Shown piece by piece: positions 44,608 through 57,200 of a stretch of DNA of 64,000 nucleotides; positions within the stretch are counted from its first letter, which is position 1; every line of letters starts with the position of its first letter. The stretch comes from Antedon mediterranea. Its lineage: Eukaryota > Echinodermata > Crinoidea > Comatulida > Antedonidae. Both the position numbers and the translations under genes were made by a program. The stretch spans positions 10,055,001 through 10,119,000 of the forward strand of contig NC_092671.1 of assembly GCF_964355755.1 (NCBI RefSeq). The letters run 5' to 3'. The notes below the pieces were generated by a model, which did not search any database, was not told the origin of the DNA, and worked only from the letters and a program-made list of their open reading frames with translations.

Positions 44608-46375
44608 TACAGGGATTTTTTTTGTAAAATGGGCAAATTTCAACCCTTTTTTTATAACTGGTTAATAAAGCATAATTGACATGCGCAGATCACATTATTC
44701 GACTCTGCGCATGTTAATTACGATATAGTAACCAGTTATGTCAAAAAATAAAAGGGCAAAAATTGGCCATTTTTCGAAAATTTCCATGTACTATAGCACA
44801 GGGATTTTTTCCAAAAATGGGCAAATTTCTACCTTTTTTATTTTTCGATATAACTGGTTAGTAAAGCATAATTGACATACGCAGAACACATTATTCGACT
44901 CTGCGCATGTTAATTATGATATAGTAACCAGTTATGTAAAAAAATAAAAGGGCGAAAATTAGCCATTTTTAGAAAATTTCCCTGTAATATAGCACAGGGA
45001 TTTTTTCCATAAATGGGCAAATTTCGACCTTTTTAGTTTTCAATATAACTGGTTAGTAAAGCATAATTGACATGCGCAGAACACATTATTCGACTCTGCG
45101 CATGTTAATTATGATATAGTAACCAGTTATGTCACAAAATAAAAGGGCGAAAATTAGCCATTTTTCAAAAATTTTCCTGTACTATAGCAAAGGGATTTTT
45201 TCCAAAAATGGGCAAATTTCGACCTTTTTATTTTTTCGATATATCTGGTTAGTAAAGCATAATTGACATGCGCAGAACACATTATTCGACTCTGCGCATG
45301 TTAATTATGATATAGTAACCAGTTATGTCAAAAAATAAAAGAGCAAAAATTAGCCATTTTTCGAAAATTTCCATGTACTATAGCACAGGGATTTTTTCCA
45401 AAAATGGGCAAATTTCGACATTTTTTTTTTCGATATAACTGGTTAGTAAAGCATAATTGACATGCGCAGAACACATTATTCGACTCTGCGCATGTTAATT
45501 ATGATATAGTAACCAGCTATGTAAAAAAATAAAATGGCGAAAATTAGTCATTTTTCGAAAATTTACCTGTACTATAGCACACGGATTTTTTCCAAAAATG
45601 GGCAAATTTTGACCTTTTTATTTTTCGATATAACTGGTTAGTAAAGCATAATTGACATGCGCAGAACACATTATTCGACTCTGCGCATTTCAATTACGAT
45701 ATAGAAAAATAAAAGGGTAGAAAATTGGCCATTTTTCGAAAATTTCCATGTACTATAGCACAGGGATTTTCTCCAAAAATGGGCAAATTTCGACCTTTTT
45801 TTTTCTCGATATAACTGGTTAGTAAAACATAATTGACATGCGCAGAACACATTAATCGACTCTGCGCATGTTAATTATGATATAGTGTAAAAAAATAAAA
45901 GGGTGAAAATTAGCCATTTTTCGAAAATTTTCCTGTACTATAGTACAGGGATTTTTTCCAAAAATGGGCAAATTTCGACCTTTTTATTTTTCTATATAAC
46001 TGGTTAGTAAAGCATAATTGACATGCGCAGAACACATTATTCGACTCTGCGCATGTTAATTATGATATAGTAACCAGTTATGTCAAAAAATAAAAGGGTG
46101 AAAATTAGCCATTTTTCGAAAATTTTCCTGTACTATAGTACAGGGATTTTTTCCAAAAATGGGCAAATTTCGACCTTTTTATTTTTCTATATAACTGGTT
46201 AGTAAAGCATAATTGACATGCGCAGAACACATTATTCGACTCTGCGCATGTTAATTACGATATAGTAACCAGTTATGTCAAAAAATAAAAGGGTCGAAAA
46301 TTGGTCATTTTTCGAAAATTTCCCACGGATTTTTTCAAAAAATTGGCAAATTTCGACCGTTTTTTCAATTTTTTG
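44608..46375. repeat. Hairpin-unit satellite, about 195 bp, nine copies
   Basis: The landmark CGACTCTGCGCAT occurs at 44700, 44896, 45091, 45287, 45481, 45676, 45857, 46042 and 46237. Spacings are 181-196 bp, mostly about 195. Within each unit, ATAACTGGTTAGTAAAGC and ACATGCGCAGA pair with TCTGCGCATG and TAACCAGTTAT. The flanks GGGCAAATTTCGACC and GGGCGAAAATT.GCC are also partly complementary. Several copies lack the TAACCAGTTA arm (near 45710 and 45885). The unit resembles a palindromic MITE. Confidence 0.93.
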
Positions 46376-48175
46376 ACAGTGCATAGATACATAGTATCAA
46401 ACAAGCAGTCAGACAGACAAACATTCACATACCACTGGTCTACTTCTATCTATGACCAATACAAAAAAAATTAAACATTTGTATGATAAACTCTATTGGG
46501 ATTTCTAAGCTAACAATGTGAATTTATTAAGTTTGAGGAATTTATTAAAATGGTTGTGAGAGGTGAACATGCCTTAAGGAGATGAACACCTGTTAAGGAA
46601 AACATGCTTAATTGTACATTTTGTTAATTAGTATAAATTCCAAGATTGTATAAAGTACTAGATTGGAAACTTGAATGCTGTTTGTCTGACCCTTAATCCA
46701 GGGCGTTTATACTTGCATATAAAGTTAAATGGGTGCTTATAAAGTATTAATTTTTAATGGAAGGAATGTACCTCCGTCACAAGCATTAGCAAAATCATAA
46801 AATTGAAACCTATTTATTCTAATTTTTTATATTTAGCTTTCTCAATTCATTACTAAATAAAAATAATATTTACATTTTTCTATGAGCCAAAAGCATGTTG
46901 TACACAAACACATCCAGGACAAAGGACTTCTTGGGAGAGGTAATTAAAAGCTATTTTTACACAAAAATGAAATTCAAAACAAATTATTCATATTAATTTA
47001 TTCATTTCTTTTTGATACCTTTAACAATTTCAGAAAACATATATAATGTGCCAACATTGTTTTTAATAGTGTACAATAAATCCTAACCTTCCATTAACAC
47101 ATTTCTGTTAGTATTGTTAGTTGGTTATTTTTTATTAGAAGTTAAAACGACTACAATATATGAAGCATCATCATTTCAGCTCTATGTATCTTAACAGCCA
47201 AATATTACCCACATTGTCCAATCAATAAAAATAGTAACAAAAGCCTTTAAAATATTAGTACTTGTATATACATCTTTTTTTATATCGTAAAAGAGCAACA
47301 AAATAAATATGTATGTATTCTCATCCTTTTATTTGTTAATATTATATTTTCTATTGTTGATATAAAGGCACAGGTACAGAAGGCCTAAAACGTGCAGTAG
47401 CGATGCAACGTAATGCAACGCTACGACGTATTGGCTCTGTATTGCGTAATCACAAGTGGGAACCGGCGACGTAGCAATCCTGCAAACATCGCAGGTTTGA
47501 TTTCACGGAGACGAGGGCAAACACAATTATTGGAAGGGCATTTTCTTACATTGTGTCGCTAGTGGGAATCACGCTTAAACAAAGGAAGAATCTTCAGCAC
47601 CACTATTTAAATGCAACACAAATAAAAATAATACAGATAAATAATAAATTATATCAAACAAACTTATTTCATTGAACTATTACAGCAAAATGATTGAGAA
47701 TTATTTTCTCCACTACTTAATTGTAGATTATATCCAATATTGTTCTTAATATGTTTCAATCTCATCTCATAATGACATCTCAAACAGGTAATTTACAATT
47801 GAATTTATTTGAACACATTGGAATGAATTATAGTTGTGTAGAATGCAATGATTTAGAAAACAACTTTGCACATTTAATACTATAATTTGTAACAATAGAC
47901 CTGTAAACATGTTAGTCTTCACGAACATAATACTTCCTGAGTTGTTTTTCAAGTGTAAATTAGATAATTTGAGGAAACATTATCTTTCTTGCATATCATA
48001 TAAATATAGTTTAGTTATCTTGATAATATATATGTTATGGTGTTTTTGTAAATGATCAGTATACACAGTGTCACCAAGTGTTTATCCGTACATACTTACA
48101 TAATGCTTTGTGAGTGGCATTAATATCTGTGAGAGTATACTTAGCATAACAATAATAAGCATTTTATTCCTCATC

Positions 48176-48286
48176 CTATTCTAGCATCTGCCTTATCATA
48201 TAGTTGAGAATTCCACCATGTTTGAAGTAGGCCAATTCAACATCTGTGTCAAAACGAACTATCACCTCAAATGATCTTTTATCCAC
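48176..48286 (-). CDS. ACO1: ACO1 exon 18 and stop
   Basis: Encodes [20 protein letters not shown] and [11 protein letters not shown] before TAG. This matches the vertebrate C-terminus, which ends in the NYMIRKM region. Confidence 0.95.
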   Translation of the reverse strand: MDKRSFEVIVRFDTDVELAYFKHGGILNYMIRQMLE

Positions 48287-51200
48287 CTAGTAGACAGTAA
48301 AATATAAAGCGATTATGATATAAAGAATAACACTAAGCACATGTAATGAAAAACACATATACACACATAATATAAAGAATAACACACAAGCACAGAGTTA
48401 ATATTAAAATACTTATACTGTATTACTTACTTGTACACTTATTTTCTGTCCAGCTTGGATATCATCCGGTACTGAGAGACTGTAATTTTCTTTGCCACTA
48501 AGCCCAAGAGATTCAGCAGTTTGCCCTGGCAAGTATTGTAATGGAATAATCCCCATACCAACCAAGTTGCTACGGTGGATCCTTTCAAAGCTTTCAGCAA
48601 TTACTGCTTTAACACCCTGCAATAAAAATGATGTATACAGTATCAATAGTGTATTCAAATCCAAAGGCAAATTACAAAACAAAATGACAACGCTGTGGTT
48701 ATCAGTATCTAGATCTCAATGGAGGTCTAGAGGCCATGATGGGTCTTCCTGAGAATTAGTTGTTACTTTTGTTATTATAAAAGGGGAGTTCAATTGTTTT
48801 TTAAGGGACAATACTTTCAACAAGTTGGATTCATGCAGATGCTGTATGGAAAGGTATAGGAAATCAACAATCCTGTACTTAGCATGAATCTTATAATTTT
48901 CTAATGTTTATGCTTTGTGTGTTTAAATTGTAATCATCCAACCATTTCAGCTTTTGCTGCTGGTTGGAATATAAAAGTTTGTATACCTGAATAAATAAAT
49001 ACAAAAAAATAAAACAATGACATTAATTGTTACCTGCATCCATGGACCCTTTGCTGCCCAATCTCTTGACGAACCTGATCCATAATCTTTGCCAGACAGA
49101 ATGATCAACTGCGTGCCATCAGCTTTATAACGATCAGCAGCATCAAATATGTCCATCACATCTCCCGACGGAATGTGTATAGTCTTCGGCGCTGCCTTAC
49201 CGATGAATTTATTAACAAGACGAATGTTTGCGAATGTTCCACGAGCCATGATGGCATCGTTGCCTCTCCGACTTCCATACGAGTTGAACTGACGAGGTAC
49301 CAATCCACGACTTGCGAGATAGCGAGCAGCTGGGCTGTTTCGGGCAATGCTACCAGCTGGTGAGATGTGGTCTGTTGTTACAGAATCACCCAAGTTTAGA
49401 AGAACTTTTGCATCTTTAATGACTCCAACTGATGGCAAGTCCCTTGTCTGTGAAAGGAAACCAAACATAGTTTATAGACGTACATATATTTGCGAGTCTA
49501 ATGGACAGGGTTAGGGCAGGGGCATTGTTTACCGTACCTAAAGAGCCAACAACATCAGCAAGTGTTTGAGGTCGACTCGCTCTTAGTTCTGGTAGTGGAA
49601 CAAGTCTCCTCGGATAAGGACTATAAACCGTAAGTCCAGTGTACACAGTTATAAACTGTGTGCAACCCAGTTCATTATTTGAACTGGTTCACAAAATAGC
49701 TCCTGTGTCAGGGGGATTACCACCTATCTGATAGGAAAGTGATTAATTTACTATTGGTAATCCTTGGCCACATGTGCCAAAAGACATAAACAAAATAAAT
49801 ATGGCATCCTTTATAAACTGAAATTGAATGATGAAAATGAATTCAAAAAACAAATTTACACCACCATCAAAATCAAACCAAAATATATCACAAACCATTG
49901 TCTGAAAGAATGGTGGCGACTGGATGTACGTTGATGAGCTGTCCCATGGGTAAAGTTGTGCATCTGGAGCATCTAAAGAGCGCCATCTATCATTTCCTTC
50001 CTGTAAACAAAATATTAGGAATGTTAGCAATTATGTTTTCCACAATTAATTATAATGTCTACATTAGAAAATTAAATCATTTATGTGGGATTAAATCAAT
50101 TAATTGAAATGTTACCGTAATATTAGAATAGACTTCTTGAAACATTGCCGGTATGACATGCTCACGTTCAACCTTTTGCACCACTTGACGCGAAGGCCAA
50201 ATATCTCTTAAAAACACATCTTTTCCATTATTATCCTTGCCTAAAATTATACAAAATTAATATATGTATACTTCTTGTCAACAATACTGTATTACTAACA
50301 CTATCAATATGACAAAAGATAAATATGATAAAAAATGACAAAAGAATTTAATAGAATTTAATTTATTATAATGTAGCATCTACAGTATATACAAATGATT
50401 TCATTTGTGTTCATATATTTATTTTATTATATTAAACAAATCACAAACCACTTGAAATGACTACAGAACCGTAATACAAATTTTTATTAACATACCAATT
50501 GGTTCTTTTTCAAAATCTATAGAGACCGTTCCTGCAATAGCGTAAGCTATGACTAGAAGCGGTGAAGCCAAGTAGTTTGCACGAGTTAAGGGATGAATAC
50601 GACCTTCAAAGTTCCTATTGCCTGACAGTACACCACACGTTACCAAGTCACCCTACAAAATAAATTATTAGTAAATGAAATTGCTGATTTAAATTACAAC
50701 AGTATTATTAATACTGTTTATTAATACAAATTAAAATGATGCCAAGTATAATAATAGCGGTGTAATTGTATTAAACTACTGTGGAGTAGCTTTGCGTCAG
50801 GCTAGTGATCTGGAGGTCGTGAGTTCGAGTCCCACCCGAGAAATGTACTTAGTATGAAGTACAAATTACGTCAGAGTAGGGTAAAACATCTGACCAATTA
50901 TAATAATAGATTCATTTGTTTGCATAATATTATGGACAAAATGAGGTAATTGTGAATTGTAAATTTATTTTGATTTTGTAATTATGGATATTGATCTTCA
51001 TTTTGTGTTTTGTTTTATCAAAGAATATATATCACAAGAATGAGTAATCCGCAATTTTCCCTGTAACAGTAATATTGTCCATGTGGTAGGGCGCCGCCAT
51101 AAGTGTGGATGTATCTGGGATGTATACAACTTTTTGTGACGCTTTCAATAATCAAAGGCTAGACCACCGGTAGTATTTTCATGACAAAAAATGTTATCAA

Positions 51201-54200
51201 CTACATGCCAACATCATGTTAAATACTATTTGGATATTTAATTGTTCGTTTTATGCAATTTATTTAGTAAAAACTGCCGTATAAACAGTTTGCTTTATCA
51301 ACCGGGCGCTACGATAGCGTGACCGGGCGTGTTCACAAAGGATAGTTTAATAATATTCCTATATCTAACTTCTTTCTGGTAAAACAAATAAATGTTAATG
51401 ACATTTAACATTTTGTCCTATTAATAACATGTATTTTATACTAATTTATATCATAAAAACAATACTTAATTTACCGGGCGTAGAGTAGTACACGGCAATG
51501 GTAAAGAATAGGCCGTGCTGAGTAACGATTCGTGATTTTTGGTGTTGCTGTGTTAGGCCTTTTTTGTGAACTAACTTAGCATGTTAGTAAATAATTGTCT
51601 GTAAAAGTGAATGTACACTAGTTTGTTAATAAATAGTATTATAAAATAGTTTACAATTGCAAAAACTATTATCATAATTCTATTTAATGTGACATGTATA
51701 ATATCTATTAAATCAAGTCTTATTTAGTATGTATACATCCGCCCTTATGAGGGCGGGCATCACTCACTGGAGCTCTCTGTTACAAATTTCTCATGCAAAA
51801 ATCGCGGATTACTCATTCTTGTGATATATATTCTTTGGTTTTATTCATAAATACTACACTAATAGTTCTATTTCCAACACACTGCATACACAAAGTGTTT
51901 TTATATGCCACCCCAATCAGGTTACCAATGTTGAAATAATATTATTTAAGTTTCCATAGAGTTGTGAAATATATATATTTTGTTTTGTATTTACTTTTTC
52001 AATTGCTTGAGCAACTGGTTCTGGCAGTGGACCTGAATTTCCAATACACGTCATACACCCATATCCAACCACATTAAAACTATAAAAGAAAATATTCATG
52101 CAAGAAAATTATTCATATTGTATTTTGAATGTATGTAGTAATATAGATAAAAGTCAGTATGGGATATCAAGGCTCTTATTTGGGAATTACTATGTTTATA
52201 GTGATATTTCAAGATGATAAATTTAATGGTGGCAGATTATGATTAAATGATAACATACCCAAGAGTTTCTAAATAAGGAATGACACCATTCTCCTTCAGG
52301 AAGTAAGTGACAACACCTGGAACTGGACTTACCCAAGAGTTTCTAAATAAGGAATGACACCACTCTCTTTCAGGTAGTAAGTGACAACACCGGAACCTGG
52401 ACTTAGACTCGTCTTAACAAATGGCTTCACTGTTAATCCTTTATTCACTGCATTTTTAGCAAGTAAACCTGAAATAAAATGTTGAAAATTTGTAAGGTTG
52501 ATTTTAGGAAAGTGTGCAGTCATAGATAAATATATACAGATAAAAGTTTAACACGAGTAATTTATTTATGTATAGATAAATATATACCAATGTTCCATAG
52601 ATAGACGATAAGAACTAGACATTCAACACAATCACAGCTCATAAAAATGTGATTCACAGATGTTCTATAAAGACATCAAAAGGGACCACACTACAGTATA
52701 TGGCAGCATCAAATCAGCCAATCAGATATGCCTTTTTGAAATTACAACATTAACACGAGGACATAATATTCTTATACGATCTTCATACACGAACATTTAA
52801 GAATATTATCAAAAATGTATTATTTTATCACCATTAACAATAGAGTTATATGTTATGATTTATGTGGTTTTTCATAATACTTTAGGTTATTTTTATATAC
52901 TTTATTTTATATACTATAGAAAACTATACTTGTTTTGTCTCTTGCCTTAGCCTAATTATCAAATTAAAAAGTCATTACAAATTTGAAAAATTCTACAAAC
53001 CTGCTCCTAGCATGACTGATGGATTACTGGTATTTGTGCAACTTGTGATGGCTGCTATGACAACAGAGCCATGTGACAAAACATACTCCTCATTTTCAAA
53101 GACGAAAGGAATGGATTTGCTTTGTTGATCTGGCGCGATCTTAAAACCTTTAAACCCGATTGGATTATCAAGACAGTTCTGAAAGTCTTTCTTCATGACG
53201 TTAACATCGACCTTATCATGAGGCCGCTTTGGACCACTGACGCAGGACATTACAGTTGAGAGGTCCAATTCAACAATCTAAGGGAAGAAAAGAATTTAAA
53301 AAAATTACAATATTGTAAAATATAGTCAACAGTGATTATTACCAGTAACAAAAGGTAGTTGAGGCCATAATTGCATTCTCATAATAATGGTTGTTAAAGA
53401 GCATAACACTGATGTTTCTAAGCATTTACACCTTTTAAAAGAAGCCATGAAACTAATAATGAGGATGATGCAATGAACCATTTTCACAGCTCCATTCTTT
53501 AACGCTTTGAAGCTCCCAAATGAGAACTTGTCGGCGAAATAGAAATCACAGGAAAGCAAATGAAAAAGGTGTCTAACAGAACTAAAGTTGAAATTTGGTA
53601 AATGGACTTAATAATGACATACCAATGACATAGCCATAAGAATGGGGCTGTTAAAAGTAATAACTTACCTCAGAATAAACAGGGTCTTGCTTGGAGTTAT
53701 CAAAATCTCGAAATAATCCATTTGCTTTCAAATATTTCTCAACCATTGATATCTTACTGTCCTGTCGCCCTGCAAAAGTAATAAAAAAAAAAAATACACA
53801 TTCTATTACATTATTTCACTATTGCCGTTATACAAATACTAACTCTATAAATGCAGGGATATGACTAGGTTAATAACAAAAACATTTACCTGTTTGTTTC
53901 ATATACTTAAGACTAATTTCATCAATAGCAAAGTATCCAATAGTTGCACCATACTCTGGACACATGTTGGCAATCGTAGCCCTATCAGCAATTGATAGTT
54001 GCGACACACCCGGCCCAAAGAACTCGACAAACTTGCCAACAACACCAATTTGACGTAAATGCTAGAAAAAGAGATCAATATGTTTAACTATGTACACTGT
54101 CACTGTCAACATAGGTACATCATTATACATTAATATTGTCACATTCCTTTATTTCAGATCACATTTATATCCAATAAAATAACAAAGGATCTTTAACAAA

Positions 54201-57200
54201 TGTACTGTAAACCTCAATAGAATTATCTTACACAGAGGGCTATCTATCCATCTATTATACATCTTTGTGTCTAAGAGCATACATAAATAGACACAAGTAC
54301 ATTGCCACTATTTAGCATATAAAGCTGCAAATTGTTTTTTGCAAATACTAATAAAACTATGGGACAATATTACCGTATCATATATATAGAGTGAGTGGTG
54401 ATTTTGCATACATGTTACCAACCTTCGTTATTGTGAGAACAACATCTGTAGAAGTGACTAATGCGTTCATCTTGCCTGTCAGCTTGTAACCTATGACCTT
54501 TGGTAGAACCATACTTATCGCTTGACCCAACATTACTGCTTCAGCTTCAATGCCTCCAACTCCTAAAAAAAACCAAATATTGAATGCTTATGTCTTTTTG
54601 CCAAAGAAAAGTTATCTCATTAATATGTACAGTTTTAAGGCAAAAGTTGTATATTTTATTATTTTATGTTTTGTTGTACTGTTTTCTTTTGTTTGTTTCA
54701 TAATTTGTTTCTCCACACTTCATTCAATATTTCAACAGAGTAATTATAAAGATAAAATAAAAAGTGTAGAGTTCAAGTAATTCCAACAAGCTTTAAGACT
54801 TGACCCCCTTAAGTTAAGGGTCCCCACTTAAGAGTAATGTAGTTCACTTTTTTTCATGTTCTTTGCTGTTATTTTTAATGGTCATTTGCTTTGTAGTACT
54901 GTTATTTTATACCGAGGTGAAAAAATGAGACAACAATTTTAAAACAAATACAATACCCCATCCAACAATTCCTAGGCCATTGATCATGGTAGTATGCGAG
55001 TCTGTTCCAACTAAGCTGTCAGGGTAGAGGATGTTATCACTGTCAAACACCACTCTAGCTAAGTATTCAAGATTTACTTGATGCACTATGCCAGAGCCTG
55101 GAGGCACTATCAACATGTTCTTTAAAGCTTTTGCACCCCACTGCAACGCAACGCAAGAAATCAGAATTAATTAATATTGTTTAGTCAAACGCCTATTAAC
55201 GGGACACTTTCAAGACTAAGAAAAGTGTCTCTTTAATAGGGGTAGTTTCTGAATAGGGGTTGGCCATAGTATTAAAACATGTATTTCCCTGTGTTCATTT
55301 CAAAGGAAAGTGGCCCCTTGATAGGGATAACCTAAAGAAGAGGTTCTGAAGTACAGTTAAATATTGCCGAAATAAAAAAAAAATAAAAATTGACCTTCAG
55401 AAAGAGAAATCGTTCTTTGTTGCGTTCAAATTCAATGTCTTGATTCTTCTGGAGAGCATCGGCGCTAAAAGTAGAAGAACTGATACAATCAAAGTTTCAA
55501 AATACATCATGTTTTATTTGAAAAAGCATTTGAAAAAGCAGGAATATAATAATGATACTATTAAACATTATATATTGGAATATTACGGCATCTGTGATAG
55601 CAATGTGTGTGTATATGTGTGACTACTACTAATGTACTGTTCATACAGGAATTATGATGTTTTGTCCAATGTCGTGTGTGTACCGTCAGTGTTTTAAACT
55701 CAACCGTTTTAGTGGAAAATGCTAATAGCCATAACTCAATCAGCGTTAACATGGCTTTAGTACCATAAGCTATATAAACAATAAAGTTACATGGTTCATC
55801 ATACCTTCTTGAGACATCTACTTGCACAGAGTGGTCAATGACAAGGTCAGCTGGTACCACTGGGTTTATCTTTTCAGGATCGCCACCAAGTCTTTTCACT
55901 GCATCTCGCATTGCTGCAAAGTCCACAACTGCTGGGACACCACTACAAACATTAATTAGCAATAATAATGTTGAACATTTTGTAGCAATAAATAAATATA
56001 TTTATATAGTGTATATACAATTAGTAAAACTTTAACAGTTTTGTATGAACGCAATAATTTTCATTTATTTGAAATATCAAATTTACACACTACATTTTTT
56101 TATACAGTATGCATTTAAAAGTGTGATATGGGAAACCTTTTCTGTCTGAAAAGTATATTTTTAATGCAAGATTCTGAACCATCAGTTATTGTCGTCATTT
56201 ATTAATAATTAATCAATTAGCATTAAAACAGAATAACAATATAGACAATTTACAATTTGGCATTTAAAATATTTATTCCTAAAGTAAACAACATAGCATA
56301 GTACACTATTAAAGTTTATGTGACAAAAAAATGTGATGTGTTTATATATGGACATGATGATGTCATATCACTACCATATTTAGGCACATCACACTTTTTT
56401 AAACTAGTTTGATAGTGTAGACAGAGCTATAATTATTTAAAAAACATACGTGAAGTCTTGAAGAATAACACGGGCTGGTTTAAATGGAACTTCAACACTC
56501 TTCAGTTGATTTTCTTTCCAATTTAAAATGTTTTCAATATCTTTAACCTTGATGTGAAAGTTGTCATAATTTCTGATTGCAGATTCGAGAAGCACTCTGA
56601 TTGAAAATGGAAGTTCATCTACAAGAGAAAAATGTGAACTTAAGTTGCTGAGCGGTTAAGACAGTGGCACAACATGAGATGGAAAATACAATTTTTCCGG
56701 TTAAATCAAGGATCGTTTATGCATAACAAGTCAAATTTGTAAACTTACCATATCGGGGGTCGTTTATGCCTAATAGGTCAAAGTATTTGAACGATTTTCC
56801 ATCAATATCAATGGATTTCTCACATCGGTATTTGCTACAATCTGTAAAAACAAATTTGGGGATTATAAAAAGGATAATATTATTGATATACTGTATGCAA
56901 AAACATTAATTATTAGTCTAAACAAAAAGTATACTCTCTGTTCTGTACTAAATACTTTACACTAAGAAATTAAAAACACATTATTTCTAAAGTGGCCATG
57001 TTTTTTAATACCAATATTCAAGATTTTTATCTACTTATATTGCATATTATTATTAGTAAGTAAACTTTTCTTTTACAAACAATGAGTGCAGGGAATTCTG
57101 GGTTAATAATTTAACAATAGATTCAACCTTGACAAATGTCAAAAGGTCATATCAGAGAATAATTTCGCCAGTGTAGCATAGCAAAAAGCTATACAAAACA

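Larger units (their letters stand above)
40806..48175. other. Intergenic region between LHFPL2 and ACO1 (convergent 3' ends)
   Basis: Both genes point into this region, so it holds both 3' UTRs. Content: LHFPL2 3' sequence, the AGTATACTT minisatellite, the 195-bp hairpin satellite, and a GC-richer patch with CGTAGCGATGCAACG-type motifs at about 47360-47585 that may be an insertion. I see no protein gene. Confidence 0.6.

Noticed and set aside
47360-47585. CpG-containing patch as an RNA gene or small gene
   Set aside because: No open frame, tRNA boxes or fold that I can support; most likely an old mobile element fragment.
49416-49646. Minus-strand 76-codon frame upstream of ACO1 exon 16
   Set aside because: Falls in the intron and in a SINE; the frame does not continue the aconitase protein.
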